Source of the DNA: Candidatus Sulfotelmatobacter sp.
Lineage (GTDB): Bacteria; Acidobacteriota; Terriglobia; Terriglobales; Acidobacteriaceae
Direction: 5' to 3'
NCBI GenBank assembly: GCA_030038255.1
Contig: JASHPH010000042.1
Location: 1-55,772 of the forward strand
Length of the DNA stretch: 55,772 bases
A program made the position numbers and the translations under genes. Under the pieces are notes generated by a model. That model was not told where the DNA came from. It ran no database searches and saw nothing but the letters and a program-made list of their open reading frames with translations. Shown here one piece after another: positions 25,206-34,055 of this stretch (its first letter is position 1; every line of letters starts with the position of its first letter).

Positions 25206-25670
25206 TCAAATCATTCCTTCCAGCCGGACGTAGCTCGCCTCCATGCCACGTTCCATCCCCGTCGCCAGCATGGCCGCCCGCGTTTTTTCATCGGGAAGAG
25301 TCATGCGTATCGTCATCAATGTGCCTGTGCCATCAGCCTCAAAGCGCGTTTCAACGTGGTTGTCGGGAGTTGGGTCGGGCAGGTGCATCCGTTCCACATG
25401 CACAATCCGGCGATTGGGCTCCAACTCGAGAAATTCACCGGTGATGTGAAATCCTCGGCCATTGCTCTTCGTCCACTCGTAGCGGAACTTTCCGCCCGGT
25501 CTGGCTTCGTTGATGCAGACCGGCATCGTCCAGCCTTCCGGGCCGAGCAACCATTGCTGGATCAGCTTCGGATCTGTATGCGCGCGGTACACGGCTTCGG
25601 GTGACGCAGCGAACCGCCGCGTTACCACAATGTGTGTATCGCCTTCCGTCTGCAAGGTCATCTTGCTCAT
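25206..25670 (-). CDS. AHSA1/SRPBCC-family protein
   Basis: About 154 aa with the Bet v1-like fold: IVVTRRFAASPEAVYRAHTD, IQQWLLGPEGW, GGKFRYEW, HITGEFLELEPNRRIVHVE and FEADGTGTLMTI. Proteins of this group bind hydrophobic ligands; a specific function is not known. ATG 25670 overlaps the stop of the ArsR gene by 4 bases (ATGA), and GGAG lies 9 bases upstream. The ArsR-AHSA1 gene pair is common in bacteria and is probably one regulatory unit. Confidence 0.88.
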   Translation of the reverse strand: MSKMTLQTEGDTHIVVTRRFAASPEAVYRAHTDPKLIQQWLLGPEGWTMPVCINEARPGGKFRYEWTKSNGRGFHITGEFLELEPNRRIVHVERMHLPDPTPDNHVETRFEADGTGTLMTIRMTLPDEKTRAAMLATGMERGMEASYVRLEGMI

Positions 25671-26029
25671 CGTTTTTCTCCTCGTTTGTGGGTTTCCATG
25701 GTGGTCAGAACCTGCTTGGCCAAGATCCTGTCCAGCCGGTCGTAGTTCTGCTCCAGCGCCTTGCGCAGCATTTCCAGCCATTGATCCATGGCCTCAATGC
25801 CGGCCTTGGCGAGACGGCGCGGGCGCTTCGTGCCGTCGACTCGACGGATGATGAGTCCCGCTTCTTCGAGCACCTTGAGGTGCTGCGAAATGGCGGGTTG
25901 CGTCATCTCGAACGGCTCCGCCAATTCGTTCACGGTGGCCTCTCCCTTGGCCAGACGCGCCAGAATCGCGCGTCGCGTGGGATCGGACAAAGCAGCGAAG
26001 GCCGTGTCGAGGTTGAAGTGTATATCCAT
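25667..26029 (-). CDS. ArsR-family transcriptional regulator
   Basis: A 120-aa winged helix-turn-helix protein: FAALSDPTRRAILARLAKGE, VNELAEPFEMTQPAISQHLK and VLEEAGLIIRRVDG. No CVC metal site is seen, so it probably senses something other than arsenic-type metals. It is co-transcribed with the AHSA1 gene. A promoter and a palindromic operator lie directly before the start, and no Shine-Dalgarno sequence is present, so the mRNA may be leaderless. Confidence 0.92.
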   Translation of the reverse strand: MDIHFNLDTAFAALSDPTRRAILARLAKGEATVNELAEPFEMTQPAISQHLKVLEEAGLIIRRVDGTKRPRRLAKAGIEAMDQWLEMLRKALEQNYDRLDRILAKQVLTTMETHKRGEKR

Positions 26030-26036
26030 AAATATT

Positions 26037-26065
26037 TACTTATATAAGCATTATATTATTGTCAA
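26037..26065 (-). promoter_or_regulatory. Promoter and operator of the arsR-AHSA1 operon
   Basis: On the minus strand TTGACA (26060-26065) is followed after 15 bases by TATAAG (26039-26044), or after 17 bases by TAAGTA (26037-26042). The perfect palindrome CTTATATAAG (26039-26048) covers the -10 region, so a bound ArsR dimer would block transcription. The start site would lie within a few bases of ATG 26029. The whole stretch is far richer in A and T than its neighbours. Confidence 0.55.
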
Positions 26066-26387
26066 GCAAATTCTTGGGCGCCGCTTCCAAGCGGGCCAGG
26101 AACAGTTCATCCTTGCTTGTGATGGAGGGAAACCACTACGGCGGGTTACCGGCTCGATGGTGGATGCCGTTTGAGATACTCGTGTGTAGATCGGGGGTCC
26201 CGACGAATTTCCTAGGTTGCCGGCGACTCACGCTTGCAACTACCATCGCTTGGGTCTACCATGCTCGCGGCCCACTCTGTGGTGATTGGCCTTTAGATTC
26301 TCGTGCCAACTTGGCGGCGCGAAGCGCATCTTGTACGCTAAACTCTCGGTGCATAGCAGTTGCACCATTTCTGGGGCAGGTCACAGC
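26066..26387. other. Gap upstream of ku
   Basis: No gene is visible in these 322 bases. A fair sigma-70-type promoter for ku is TTGCAA (26234-26239), a 17-base spacer, and TACCAT (26257-26262). It would give a leader of about 120 bases. Nothing else was recognised. Confidence 0.35.
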
Positions 26388-27230
26388 ATGTCATCTTCCG
26401 TCTGGAGCGGTCACTTAACGTTCGGTCTCATCTCCATGCCCGTGCGGCTGTTCTCGGGCGCACGCAGTTCCGGCATTTCCTTCAACATGCTGCATCGAAC
26501 CGACAAGTCGCGGTTGAAGCAGCAGTACGTCTGCCTCGCAGAAAAGGTCGTCGTAGATCGCAGCGACATCGTCAAAGGCTACGAGTTCCGCAAAGACGAA
26601 TACATTGTTATCGAGCCCGAAGAGATCAAGAAGATCGAGCCGCAGACCGCCAAGACCATGGAGATTCTCGAGTTCGTCAAGGCGAGCGAGGTCGATCCCG
26701 TCTATTTTGAATCGTCGTATTACATGATGCCGGAGGAAGCTGGTCGCCGCCCCTACGCGCTGCTGACCAAGGCACTCGAGGAAAGCGACTACGTGGCTAT
26801 CGCCAAGATCACCATGCACAATCGTGAGTACACGGTCTTCCTGCGCCCCACCGAGGGCGGCCTGATGCTGCACACCATGTACTACGCCGACGAAGTGAAG
26901 AAAGTTGAAGGCTTCGGCGCGCCCGAAGGCGTGGAGTTGAAAGAAGCCGAAGTCAAAGTCGCGCACCAGTTGATCGAAGCTCTCGCTGCTGAGTGGGATC
27001 CGGAGAAGTACAAAGATAATTTCCAGGAAAACCTGAAGAAGTTGATCGAGACCAAGCTTGAGGGCGGAGAAGTTGCTGCCGTTGAAAAGCCGAAGAAACT
27101 CGCCCCGGTGGTCGATCTGATGGCCGCGCTCAAAGAGAGCCTGGCGCAGATGGAAGGCAAGAAGAAGCCCGTGGCGACGATAAGGTCAGAAGAACCCGCG
27201 GCTGCGGCAGGAAAGTCGCGGCGGCGGTAA
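26388..27230 (+). CDS. ku: DNA end-binding protein Ku
   Basis: About 280 aa, the normal size of bacterial Ku. It shows the Ku core: SSVWSGHLTFGLISMPVRL, CLAEKVVVDRSDIVKGYEF, EPEEIKKIEPQTAKTMEI, VYFESSYYMMPEE and GGLMLHTMYYADEVKK. It ends in a Lys/Arg-rich tail (GKSRRR). Ku binds double-strand DNA ends and recruits the ligase LigD for non-homologous end joining. No ligD gene lies in this window. I chose ATG 26388, which has AGG 8 bases upstream and matches the family start. Confidence 0.95.
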   Translation: MSSSVWSGHLTFGLISMPVRLFSGARSSGISFNMLHRTDKSRLKQQYVCLAEKVVVDRSDIVKGYEFRKDEYIVIEPEEIKKIEPQTAKTMEILEFVKASEVDPVYFESSYYMMPEEAGRRPYALLTKALEESDYVAIAKITMHNREYTVFLRPTEGGLMLHTMYYADEVKKVEGFGAPEGVELKEAEVKVAHQLIEALAAEWDPEKYKDNFQENLKKLIETKLEGGEVAAVEKPKKLAPVVDLMAALKESLAQMEGKKKPVATIRSEEPAAAAGKSRRR

Positions 27231-27439
27231 AGCGCCGCTGTTCTCAGAACCTCCAAGAGTTCCCACTCTCTTGAAGAAGGCCATATCCGCGTTGCGCCCA
27301 GGCATCCCGCCGCTGTTCGCTCCGCATCTCTCCGCTGGGAGCCGAGTACTGCCTGCTCAGTGCCGGGCTCTCTGGCGCAGTTCGGCAGCAATCGCTACAA
27401 TAATGGCTTCATTTGAAATCAATTTTCTCCGGAGTCCTG

Positions 27440-29239
27440 ATGAGTTTGCGACGTGTGGGCGGGCTGGCTGCGATGGCGCTGGCCACGGTTCTATGGATGT
27501 CTTGCGGCCAGGTGTATCGCCCTGTGGTTATTCCGATTAACACCATTCCGCCCAATCCCGCCAACTTTCATGCTGTCTTCAGCATCAACGCCAACGTGCC
27601 TTTCAACCAGGGCACCGCGATGCAAATCGACGTTTCGGGAGACAGCGAGATCGGCGCAGCGGACATGGGCGTGAATCCGACCCACGGAATTTCTATGCCC
27701 AATAACTCGCGCGTGTTCGTGGCCGCTGCAGGCAGTGTTTACCAGGGCCAAGCTGACGTGGTCACTGCCTTCACGCCCGCCGTAGACAGCAGAATCGCCA
27801 GCGGATTCGGCACGACGACGGTATTCACCTATCCCAGCACAGGTAACGGCCAATCGTCGAATATCGCGCAACTAAGCGAGACAGGCAATGTCGTAACCGT
27901 GAACCTGAGTTCGCTCATCAGCACGGCGCAAGTGGGCGCAGAAATTCTCATCTCCGGCGTGAGCGTGAGTGGATACAACGGTAGTTTCGTCATTTCCTCT
28001 GCCAGTGGAACAACCCTTCAGTACACTGCTACCAGCACAGGCCTTGCCACTGTTCTCTCAAGCGGAGTTGCCACCGTTCCGGTAGTTTGTCCCTACCTGC
28101 CCGATTTCCTGGCGACCAGTCAGAACAATGTCGTTTACGTTGCCGATTACGGCGTGGAAAACGGTTCGAATTGCAATCTTCCGACGACCGACTCGGTCGG
28201 ATACTTAAGCGCTTCGCTCAACAGCATCACGAACATAGAATACCTACCGGGTTCGCATCCAGTCGGTTTGGCGGAAACCGCGAATGGGCAGAATCTCTAT
28301 GTGCTGAACCAGGGCAGCGCCACGGTAGCACCGAACGTGACCGACCTTTCGCCTGTGGATCTAACTCCGTACTGTCCGTCGTCGGCGCCGCCATGTCCCA
28401 TCACCGTGGGGGCGAATCCGGTCTGGATCACGGCGCGGCCCGACGGGCAGCGCGTCTACGTCGTGTCGCAGGGAACGGGCGAACTGTACACCATCAACAC
28501 CGCGACCAACACTCTGGTACCAGGATCGCCGCAGTCACTGGGTGGCCCGGGCGCCAACTTCGTGCTTTACGACTCCAGCCTGAGCCGTTTGTATGCCACG
28601 AATCCCTCCACCGGGACAGTCTTTGTTTTCGATGCGACTACCGACCCGCCTACGCCGATCGGCAGCCCTTCGGGATTGAGCATTCCCGCGCCGCCGCCGT
28701 GCGTAACTCCGGGGATTTGCGGGCCGGTCACGCCGGTCGGAGTGGCGGCGCTGAGCGATGGCAGCCGGTTTTATGTTGCCAGCTACGTTGTGTCGAACTC
28801 CACTTGTCCTGATCCCAATGTGACCGCGACCGGATGTGTCATTCCGCAGGTGACCGTCTTCGATACCGGCACACTGGCGATCAAGACCACGGTGTTTCCG
28901 CTGCTCGCTCCGCTGACTTTGACATCGCCGGTGGACGGCGTGCAGCCGTTCGCGGTGGCACCGGTGGCTTATTGCGAGCCGGCGATTCCGTATTCGCCGG
29001 CGTTCACCCGTTTTCGCATGTTCGCCGCCGCTGCCGTGGACGGCAGCCACGTGTACGCCAACATCTGTGACGGAGGAGAGGTAGCCGACATCTTCACCAC
29101 CACCAACACGATCTCGGTGCAGGGCAACTCTCCCGATACTCTTGTTACCGATCTGCTGGCACCCTTCAGCGCGGGAGCGCCGGGAAGTAATGGCCAGCCG
29201 TCGCCGCAGTATCCGACCTTCTTGTTTACGGGGCAGTAG
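27440..29239 (+). CDS. YncE-like beta-propeller lipoprotein
   Basis: About 599 aa. The start ATG 27440 has GGAG 5 bases upstream. The N-terminus is a lipoprotein signal (LAAMALATVLWMSCGQ). The rest is made of repeats like DFLATSQNNVVYVADYG, HPVGLAETANGQNLYVLNQG, PVWITARPDGQRVYVVSQGT and FVLYDSSLSRLYATNPSTG, which is the pattern of YncE/NHL-type propellers. A Val/Ser/Thr-rich insertion lies near residues 140-210 (VNLSSLISTAQVGAEILISG), interrupting the N-terminal part. The protein is probably on the periplasmic or outer surface. No ligand can be named. It has no clear operon partner. Confidence 0.75.
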   Translation: MSLRRVGGLAAMALATVLWMSCGQVYRPVVIPINTIPPNPANFHAVFSINANVPFNQGTAMQIDVSGDSEIGAADMGVNPTHGISMPNNSRVFVAAAGSVYQGQADVVTAFTPAVDSRIASGFGTTTVFTYPSTGNGQSSNIAQLSETGNVVTVNLSSLISTAQVGAEILISGVSVSGYNGSFVISSASGTTLQYTATSTGLATVLSSGVATVPVVCPYLPDFLATSQNNVVYVADYGVENGSNCNLPTTDSVGYLSASLNSITNIEYLPGSHPVGLAETANGQNLYVLNQGSATVAPNVTDLSPVDLTPYCPSSAPPCPITVGANPVWITARPDGQRVYVVSQGTGELYTINTATNTLVPGSPQSLGGPGANFVLYDSSLSRLYATNPSTGTVFVFDATTDPPTPIGSPSGLSIPAPPPCVTPGICGPVTPVGVAALSDGSRFYVASYVVSNSTCPDPNVTATGCVIPQVTVFDTGTLAIKTTVFPLLAPLTLTSPVDGVQPFAVAPVAYCEPAIPYSPAFTRFRMFAAAAVDGSHVYANICDGGEVADIFTTTNTISVQGNSPDTLVTDLLAPFSAGAPGSNGQPSPQYPTFLFTGQ

Positions 29240-29256
29240 TGAGTTCTAGGCGACGA

Positions 29257-29602
29257 TGTCATGCTGAGCGGAGAACGAGCCGCGAAGGCGGGTCCCGTTC
29301 GCAGTCGAAGCATCCCTATGAGCGTTACAGAAGCCTCGATCGTGCGGCGCTTTGAAAGGGCGCGGCTTTCAGCCGCGCCCGGAACGGGCTCGATTTGGGT
29401 GGCGCAGCGCTTTCAGTGCTGCGATTAAAGCCTTCCCTCTTGCGCTAGGGCTTTAACCCCCCTGAAATTCCCAGCAAGGATTTTTCAGCAGAGTGTTCAG
29501 CCGCCCGGGGCAAGACTCCAGCATTCGTGATGGGGGTAGGGGATGCTTCGACTCCGCAACGCAGATCGCTTCGCGCCCTGCATTGCTCCGCTCAGCATGA
29601 CA
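29257..29602. repeat. Large inverted repeat with 17-bp perfect ends
   Basis: TGTCATGCTGAGCGGAG (29257-29273) and its exact reverse complement (29586-29602) flank the segment. A second matching pair lies inside: AGTCGAAGCATCCCTA (29303-29318) and TAGGGGATGCTTCGACT (29537-29553, one extra G). So two copies of a repeat of about 65 bases face each other. They are probably a dispersed palindromic family of this genome. Confidence 0.75.
29358..29380. terminator. GC-rich hairpin (possible terminator)
   Basis: GGGCGCGGCT (29358-29367) and AGCCGCGCCC (29371-29380) pair perfectly around a TTC loop. A second hairpin, CGCAGCGCT with AGTGCTGCG, follows at 29403-29423. Neither has a T-run, so stopping of transcription is possible but not shown. 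Confidence 0.4.
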
Positions 29603-29620
29603 GCAGGCACGTCCGGCCAA

Positions 29621-30874
29621 CTACGCCCTCGCCGGGACTTCCTCCTTCGCTGATTCCTTGGCCGCGTAGTGCGAGTCCACGTATTCGTCGAGGATCGCGA
29701 TGAACTCCTGGACGATGTGGTCGCCTTTGAGCGTGGTGAACAGCCGTCCGTCAACGTAGACGGGGGCCTTCGGCTCTTCAAACGTTCCCGGCAGCGAGAT
29801 GCCGATGTTGGCGTGCTTCGATTCACCCGGGCCGTTGACCACGCATCCCATGACGGCGAGCTTCATCTCTTCGACGCCGACGTAACGGCCCTTCCATGAA
29901 GGCATCTGCGCGCGCAGGTACGACTGTATCTGCTCGGCCATTTCCTGGAAGAACGTGCTGGTGGTGCGCCCGCAGCCGGGGCAGGCCGTAACTTGCGGCG
30001 TGAAGGTGCGAATGCCCATGGATTGCAGAATCTGTTGCGCCACGCGAACTTCCTCGGTGCGATCGCCGCCGGGAGCAGGCGTGAGCGAAACGCGGATGGT
30101 GTCGCCGATGCCTTCCTGCAGCATAACGCCCATCGCTGCGCTTGACGCGACCACGCCTTTCGCACCCATGCCGGCTTCGGTCAACCCGAGATGCAGCGGG
30201 TAGTTGCAGCGCGCCGCCAGCGCGCGGTAGACGTCAATCAGATCCTGCACGCCGCTGACCTTCGCGCTGAGAATGATCTGGACGGCGCGCAGGCCGTATT
30301 TTTCGGCCAGTTCTGCCGAATTCAGCGCGCTCACAACCATCGCTTCCATGGTGACTTCGCGCGCGTCTTTCGGCTCGGCAAGGCGCGAATTCTCGTCCAT
30401 CATGCGCGTCAGCAGCACCTGGTCCAGCGATCCCCAGTTCGCCCCGATGCGCACCGGTTTTTGATATTTCACCGCGACTTCGATCATCGTGCGGAAATTC
30501 GAGTCACCCTTGGCGCCGATGCTGGCGTTGCCCGGATTGATGCGGTACTTGGCCAGATCGCGTGCGCACTCTGGATATTTGGTGAGCAGTACGTGGCCGT
30601 TGTAGTGGAAGTCGCCGATGATGGGCACGCGCACGCCGATTTTGTCGAGTTCTTCAACGATCCGCGGAACGGCCGCGGCTGCGTCGTCGTTGTTAACGGT
30701 GACGCGAACCAGTTCCGAGCCGGCGCGGGCCAGCGCTGCGACCTGCTGCACGGTCGATGGGACGTCGGCCGTGTCGGTGTTGGTCATGGATTGCACCACA
30801 ACTGGTGCATCGGAGCCGACGCGCACACCCCCGACGACGGCCGTAACGGTCCTTCTGCGCTGAATCGTAGCCAT
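29621..30874 (-). CDS. ispG: 4-hydroxy-3-methylbut-2-enyl diphosphate synthase
   Basis: A 417-aa protein that covers the whole family. It shows [14 protein letters not shown] near the start, the TIM barrel ([25 protein letters not shown]) and the iron-sulfur cysteines in CPGCGRTT and [11 protein letters not shown]. It converts methylerythritol cyclodiphosphate to HMBPP, the next-to-last step of the MEP isoprenoid pathway, using a 4Fe-4S cluster. The dxr gene of the same pathway lies at 35477. ATG 30874 fits the family start. It is transcribed away from the receptor kinase. Confidence 0.96.
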   Translation of the reverse strand: MATIQRRRTVTAVVGGVRVGSDAPVVVQSMTNTDTADVPSTVQQVAALARAGSELVRVTVNNDDAAAAVPRIVEELDKIGVRVPIIGDFHYNGHVLLTKYPECARDLAKYRINPGNASIGAKGDSNFRTMIEVAVKYQKPVRIGANWGSLDQVLLTRMMDENSRLAEPKDAREVTMEAMVVSALNSAELAEKYGLRAVQIILSAKVSGVQDLIDVYRALAARCNYPLHLGLTEAGMGAKGVVASSAAMGVMLQEGIGDTIRVSLTPAPGGDRTEEVRVAQQILQSMGIRTFTPQVTACPGCGRTTSTFFQEMAEQIQSYLRAQMPSWKGRYVGVEEMKLAVMGCVVNGPGESKHANIGISLPGTFEEPKAPVYVDGRLFTTLKGDHIVQEFIAILDEYVDSHYAAKESAKEEVPARA

Positions 30875-30935
30875 GTGGAAGCTTTATTTTAGCATGTGAA
30901 AACCGGGCCTTCGGCGTTGCGTCAAGTGCACGGGC

Positions 30936-30941
30936 TATAAT
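30936..30941 (+). promoter_or_regulatory. -10 element (TATAAT) close to the kinase start
   Basis: A perfect TATAAT lies 11 bases before ATG 30953. Transcription would start near 30948, leaving a leader of about five bases. No Shine-Dalgarno sequence precedes the ATG, which fits a nearly leaderless mRNA. No good -35 element is visible at 17 bases. Confidence 0.45.
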
Positions 30942-30952
30942 CGCACCCACGC

Positions 30953-33544
30953 ATGGCGCTCGGTGCTGGCACCAAAATCGGTCCGTACGAGATTGTTGCC
31001 CCCCTCGGGGCGGGAGGCATGGGCGAGGTGTACCGCGCCCGGGATACACGGCTCGGCCGCGATGTCGCCATCAAGGTTCTTCCTGCGGCCTTGGCCCGTG
31101 ACGCCGAGCGGCTGCGGCGATTCGAAACCGAGGCGCGCACCGTCGCAGCGCTCAACCATCCCAACATTCTTGCCATTCACGACATCGGCACGCACGACGG
31201 TGCGCCCTATCTGGTATCGGAGTGTCTGGAGGGCCAAACGCTGCGGACCGAGTTGAGCGGCGGCGCTCTGCCGCTGCGGCGCGTGGTCGAATACGGCATT
31301 GAGATCGCACAGGGCCTGGCCGCGGCGCATGACAAAGGCATCATCCATCGCGACCTAAAACCGGAGAACATTTTTGTCACGCGCGACGGACGGGTGAAGA
31401 TTCTCGACTTCGGATTGGCGAAGCTGGCGCGGCCGGAAACGGCATCGGATGATGGTGCGACCCTCGGATCGGTTCCGACATCAACGGGAATTGTCCTCGG
31501 TACCGTGGGTTATATGTCACCCGAACAGGTGCGGGGCGAACCAGCCGATGCGCGTTCCGACATCTTCGCGTTAGGAACGGTCCTGCACGAAATGCTTTCC
31601 GGCCAGCGCGCGTTCCGTCGCGACACCTCCGCGGAGACCATGACCGCCATCCTGAAGGAGGAGCCGACAGAGCTGAGCACGGCGGGCAAGCTGGTCTCGC
31701 CGGCCATGGAGCGGATCGTGCGGCGTTGTCTCGAGAAAAGGCCGACCCAGCGCTTTCAGTCGGCGCGCGATCTCGCCTTCAATCTCGAAGGCGTCTCGGG
31801 ATTGTCTTCGACGAGCGCTGGCGGGCCAGCTCCGGCAGAGCGGCCAACCAGCAGACTTGTGATGCCTTTCGCTGCTGGCGCTATCCTCGTCGTGCTCATA
31901 GGCGTCGCAGGCTGGCTGCTTGGGCGGCAGAGTATCGTGATCACCCAGCCGACTTACCAGCAACTTACCTTCGAGCGCGGGTTGGTCTACGCGGCGCGCT
32001 TCGCGCCGGATGGACGATCCGTGTACTACAGCGCCAGCTGGAATGGCGCGCCCGTGCAGCTTTATTCCACGGTTGCGGGTGGTCCGGAATCGCGTCCGCT
32101 CAATCTGGTCGACTCTACGTTGTTTGCAGTCTCCCCGTCGGAGATGGCAATTTCGGTCGGCTGCAAGGATCGCTACATCGGCCTTTGCCAGGGCACGCTG
32201 GGATTGTTGCCTTTAGCCGGTGGATCGCCGCGCGAGATCGCTGACGATGTGATGGCGGCGGACTGGAGCGCAGACGGAAGCAAAATGGCGGTGATTCGCC
32301 AGGTGGGAGCGAAGTACCGCCTGGAATATCCGCGCGGGAAGATGATCTACGAGAACGATCGCCCGCTGGGATATGCGCGAGTCTCGCCGCGTGGCGACGC
32401 GGTCGCCTTCGCCGAATTTCACGCGGTGGATGGTGACGCCGGCCAGGTACTCGCGGTTGACCTCAACGGTAAGCAATTGATCCGTGTGCCGAATTTTGTC
32501 AGCGTGGAAGGGGTGGCGTGGTCTCCGTCGGGCGACGAGGTATGGACTGCAGCTACGCATACCGCAGGTTGGGCGGATGCGATTCTAGGCCTTGGCCTGA
32601 ATGGTAAGGAGCGGGTTGTGTTGCGGCTCCCCGGCATGCTGCGGCTGCACGACGTTTCCCGCGATGGGCGGATTCTGGTCTCGAAAGAGTCGTGGAGGAG
32701 CGGGATCCAGTTTCGTGGACCGGGCGATACCAAAGAACGCGATCTCTCGTGGCTCGACTACGCGCTTCTGCGCGATCTCTCGACCGATGGCAAAGAAGTC
32801 TCATTCGACGACTGGGGATTGGCGGCCGGCGCTTCAGGGTTGGCGTTCTTGCGCAAGACCGACGGATCGCCCGCGATTAAACTCGGCACCTGGGGAGAAC
32901 CGGTTCTTTCGCCGGATGCGAGCAACGTGCTGGCCTTTGACGCTGCCGCGATCGGTTCGACCGCTTTTGACCTGTTGCCGACCGGGGTCGGCGAGGTGCA
33001 AAAACTCCCCACAAGCGGATTCGAACAGTGTGCCTCGTTGGGTTTTATGCCAGACGGGAAGGCCGTGTACTTCGCCTGCGACGACGGCCATGCCTGGAGA
33101 ATGTACTTGCAGGACGTCGCTGGAGGTTTGGCGCACGTGGTCACGCCACCAATTTCGGTGAAGCGGAATCACCTCGAATCCCACCTGGTTTCATCCGACG
33201 GCAAGCTCATGTTTGCGCGCGACGTAGACGGCCGCGGCGGACTTTACCCCATTACCGGCGGCGAGCCCCGCGCGATCCCAGGATGGTCTTCCGAGGATAT
33301 GTGGATTAACTGGTCTTCCGACGGCCGCTCAGCTTATCTCTATCAAGACGCGAAGACGTCGGCCGCCGTATATCGGCTCGATCTCACTAGCGGCAAGCGG
33401 GAGCCGGTCCTCACTCTCTCCCCGAGCGATCCTGCCGGAGTGACGTCGGTTCTCAATGTCCGCATGACAACCGATGGCAAAGCCTACGCGTATTCCTTCT
33501 CGCGGGAACTATCCGATCTGTTCATGGTCGATGGCGTGCGCTAG
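30953..33544 (+). CDS. Receptor-type Ser/Thr protein kinase with TolB-like propeller
   Basis: An 863-aa protein. Residues 1-280 form a complete kinase domain: glycine loop LGAGGMGEVY (about 19-27), VAIK with Lys41, catalytic loop HRDLKPEN (132-139), DFG (152-154) and MSPEQ. A single membrane helix lies at about 302-323 (LVMPFAAGAILVVLIGVAGW). The remaining 540 residues contain TolB/WD40-like repeats (VYAARFAPDGRSVYYSASW, VMAADWSADGSKMAV, SLGFMPDGKAVYFACDD, MWINWSSDGRSAYLY) that should form an extracytoplasmic propeller. All catalytic residues are present, unlike in the pseudokinase at 14343. Its ligand and targets are unknown. Confidence 0.93.
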   Translation: MALGAGTKIGPYEIVAPLGAGGMGEVYRARDTRLGRDVAIKVLPAALARDAERLRRFETEARTVAALNHPNILAIHDIGTHDGAPYLVSECLEGQTLRTELSGGALPLRRVVEYGIEIAQGLAAAHDKGIIHRDLKPENIFVTRDGRVKILDFGLAKLARPETASDDGATLGSVPTSTGIVLGTVGYMSPEQVRGEPADARSDIFALGTVLHEMLSGQRAFRRDTSAETMTAILKEEPTELSTAGKLVSPAMERIVRRCLEKRPTQRFQSARDLAFNLEGVSGLSSTSAGGPAPAERPTSRLVMPFAAGAILVVLIGVAGWLLGRQSIVITQPTYQQLTFERGLVYAARFAPDGRSVYYSASWNGAPVQLYSTVAGGPESRPLNLVDSTLFAVSPSEMAISVGCKDRYIGLCQGTLGLLPLAGGSPREIADDVMAADWSADGSKMAVIRQVGAKYRLEYPRGKMIYENDRPLGYARVSPRGDAVAFAEFHAVDGDAGQVLAVDLNGKQLIRVPNFVSVEGVAWSPSGDEVWTAATHTAGWADAILGLGLNGKERVVLRLPGMLRLHDVSRDGRILVSKESWRSGIQFRGPGDTKERDLSWLDYALLRDLSTDGKEVSFDDWGLAAGASGLAFLRKTDGSPAIKLGTWGEPVLSPDASNVLAFDAAAIGSTAFDLLPTGVGEVQKLPTSGFEQCASLGFMPDGKAVYFACDDGHAWRMYLQDVAGGLAHVVTPPISVKRNHLESHLVSSDGKLMFARDVDGRGGLYPITGGEPRAIPGWSSEDMWINWSSDGRSAYLYQDAKTSAAVYRLDLTSGKREPVLTLSPSDPAGVTSVLNVRMTTDGKAYAYSFSRELSDLFMVDGVR

Positions 33545-33659
33545 GGCCGGAGCGGTTCTCCCTACTTACGTCTCCCGCACGGTTCCTTGGACGTGCTCCA
33601 CAGTGTCGATGGCTTCATCGCAGGACGGCCGATTTCCATAGCACACAGATGCGTGCTGC
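33545..33659. other. Gap downstream of the kinase
   Basis: No gene is visible. A 9-bp inverted repeat begins here: TAGCACACA (33639-33647) pairs with TGTGTGCTA (33667-33675). Confidence 0.4.
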
Positions 33660-34046
33660 ACATATTTGTGTGCTAGGCCGCCGGGCCGCGGCACACTCCG
33701 GCCGCGGCTCTGGTCGAGCAACTTTGGAATTCAGGCGGCGGAGTACTGAGCACGCAGGTACTGCAGGAATTTTTGTGTGAGTTTGCAGCGCAAGTTGACG
33801 AGGCCCCTTTCAGCGGCCGAGATTCGCCGCCTCGTCCAGCCTTATCTGTCCTGGGAAGTTGTGGTGAATACTCCTCAGGCCGCGCTTGACGCTTTGGAGG
33901 TGAGCGCACGCCACAAGGTGTCGTACTGGGACGGCCTAGTGTTGCACGCCGCCGAATTCGCCGGGGCTGCTGTTCTCTACAGCGAGGACTTCTCCCACCG
34001 GCAGCGCTATGGCTCCCTGCGGGCGATCAATCCCTTTCGCGATTAA
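33660..34046 (+). pseudogene. PIN-domain toxin (VapC-like) remnant
   Basis: One frame reads AAGPRHTPAAALVEQLWNS and then GGGVLSTQVLQEF, the middle of a PIN domain. Near 33770 the frame shifts. From 33777 the next frame continues RKLTRPLSAAEIRRLVQ, YWDGLVLHAAEFAG and VLYSEDFSHRQRYGS, and stops at 34046. Upstream of AAGPRH there is a TAG at 33674, and no DTNVL start motif remains. VapC toxins cut RNA with conserved acidic residues; the first Asp is missing here, while the Asp residues in YWDGLV and SEDFSH remain. It is a decayed toxin gene, and no antitoxin gene is visible beside it. Confidence 0.7.
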
Positions 34047-34055
34047 GGCAAAGAC

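Larger units (their letters stand above)
29240..29620. other. Repeat-filled gap between convergent genes
   Basis: This 381-base gap separates the ends of the propeller gene and ispG. It holds no gene. It is made of a large inverted repeat (29257-29602) with two strong hairpins inside, described separately. These may end transcription from both sides. Confidence 0.6.
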
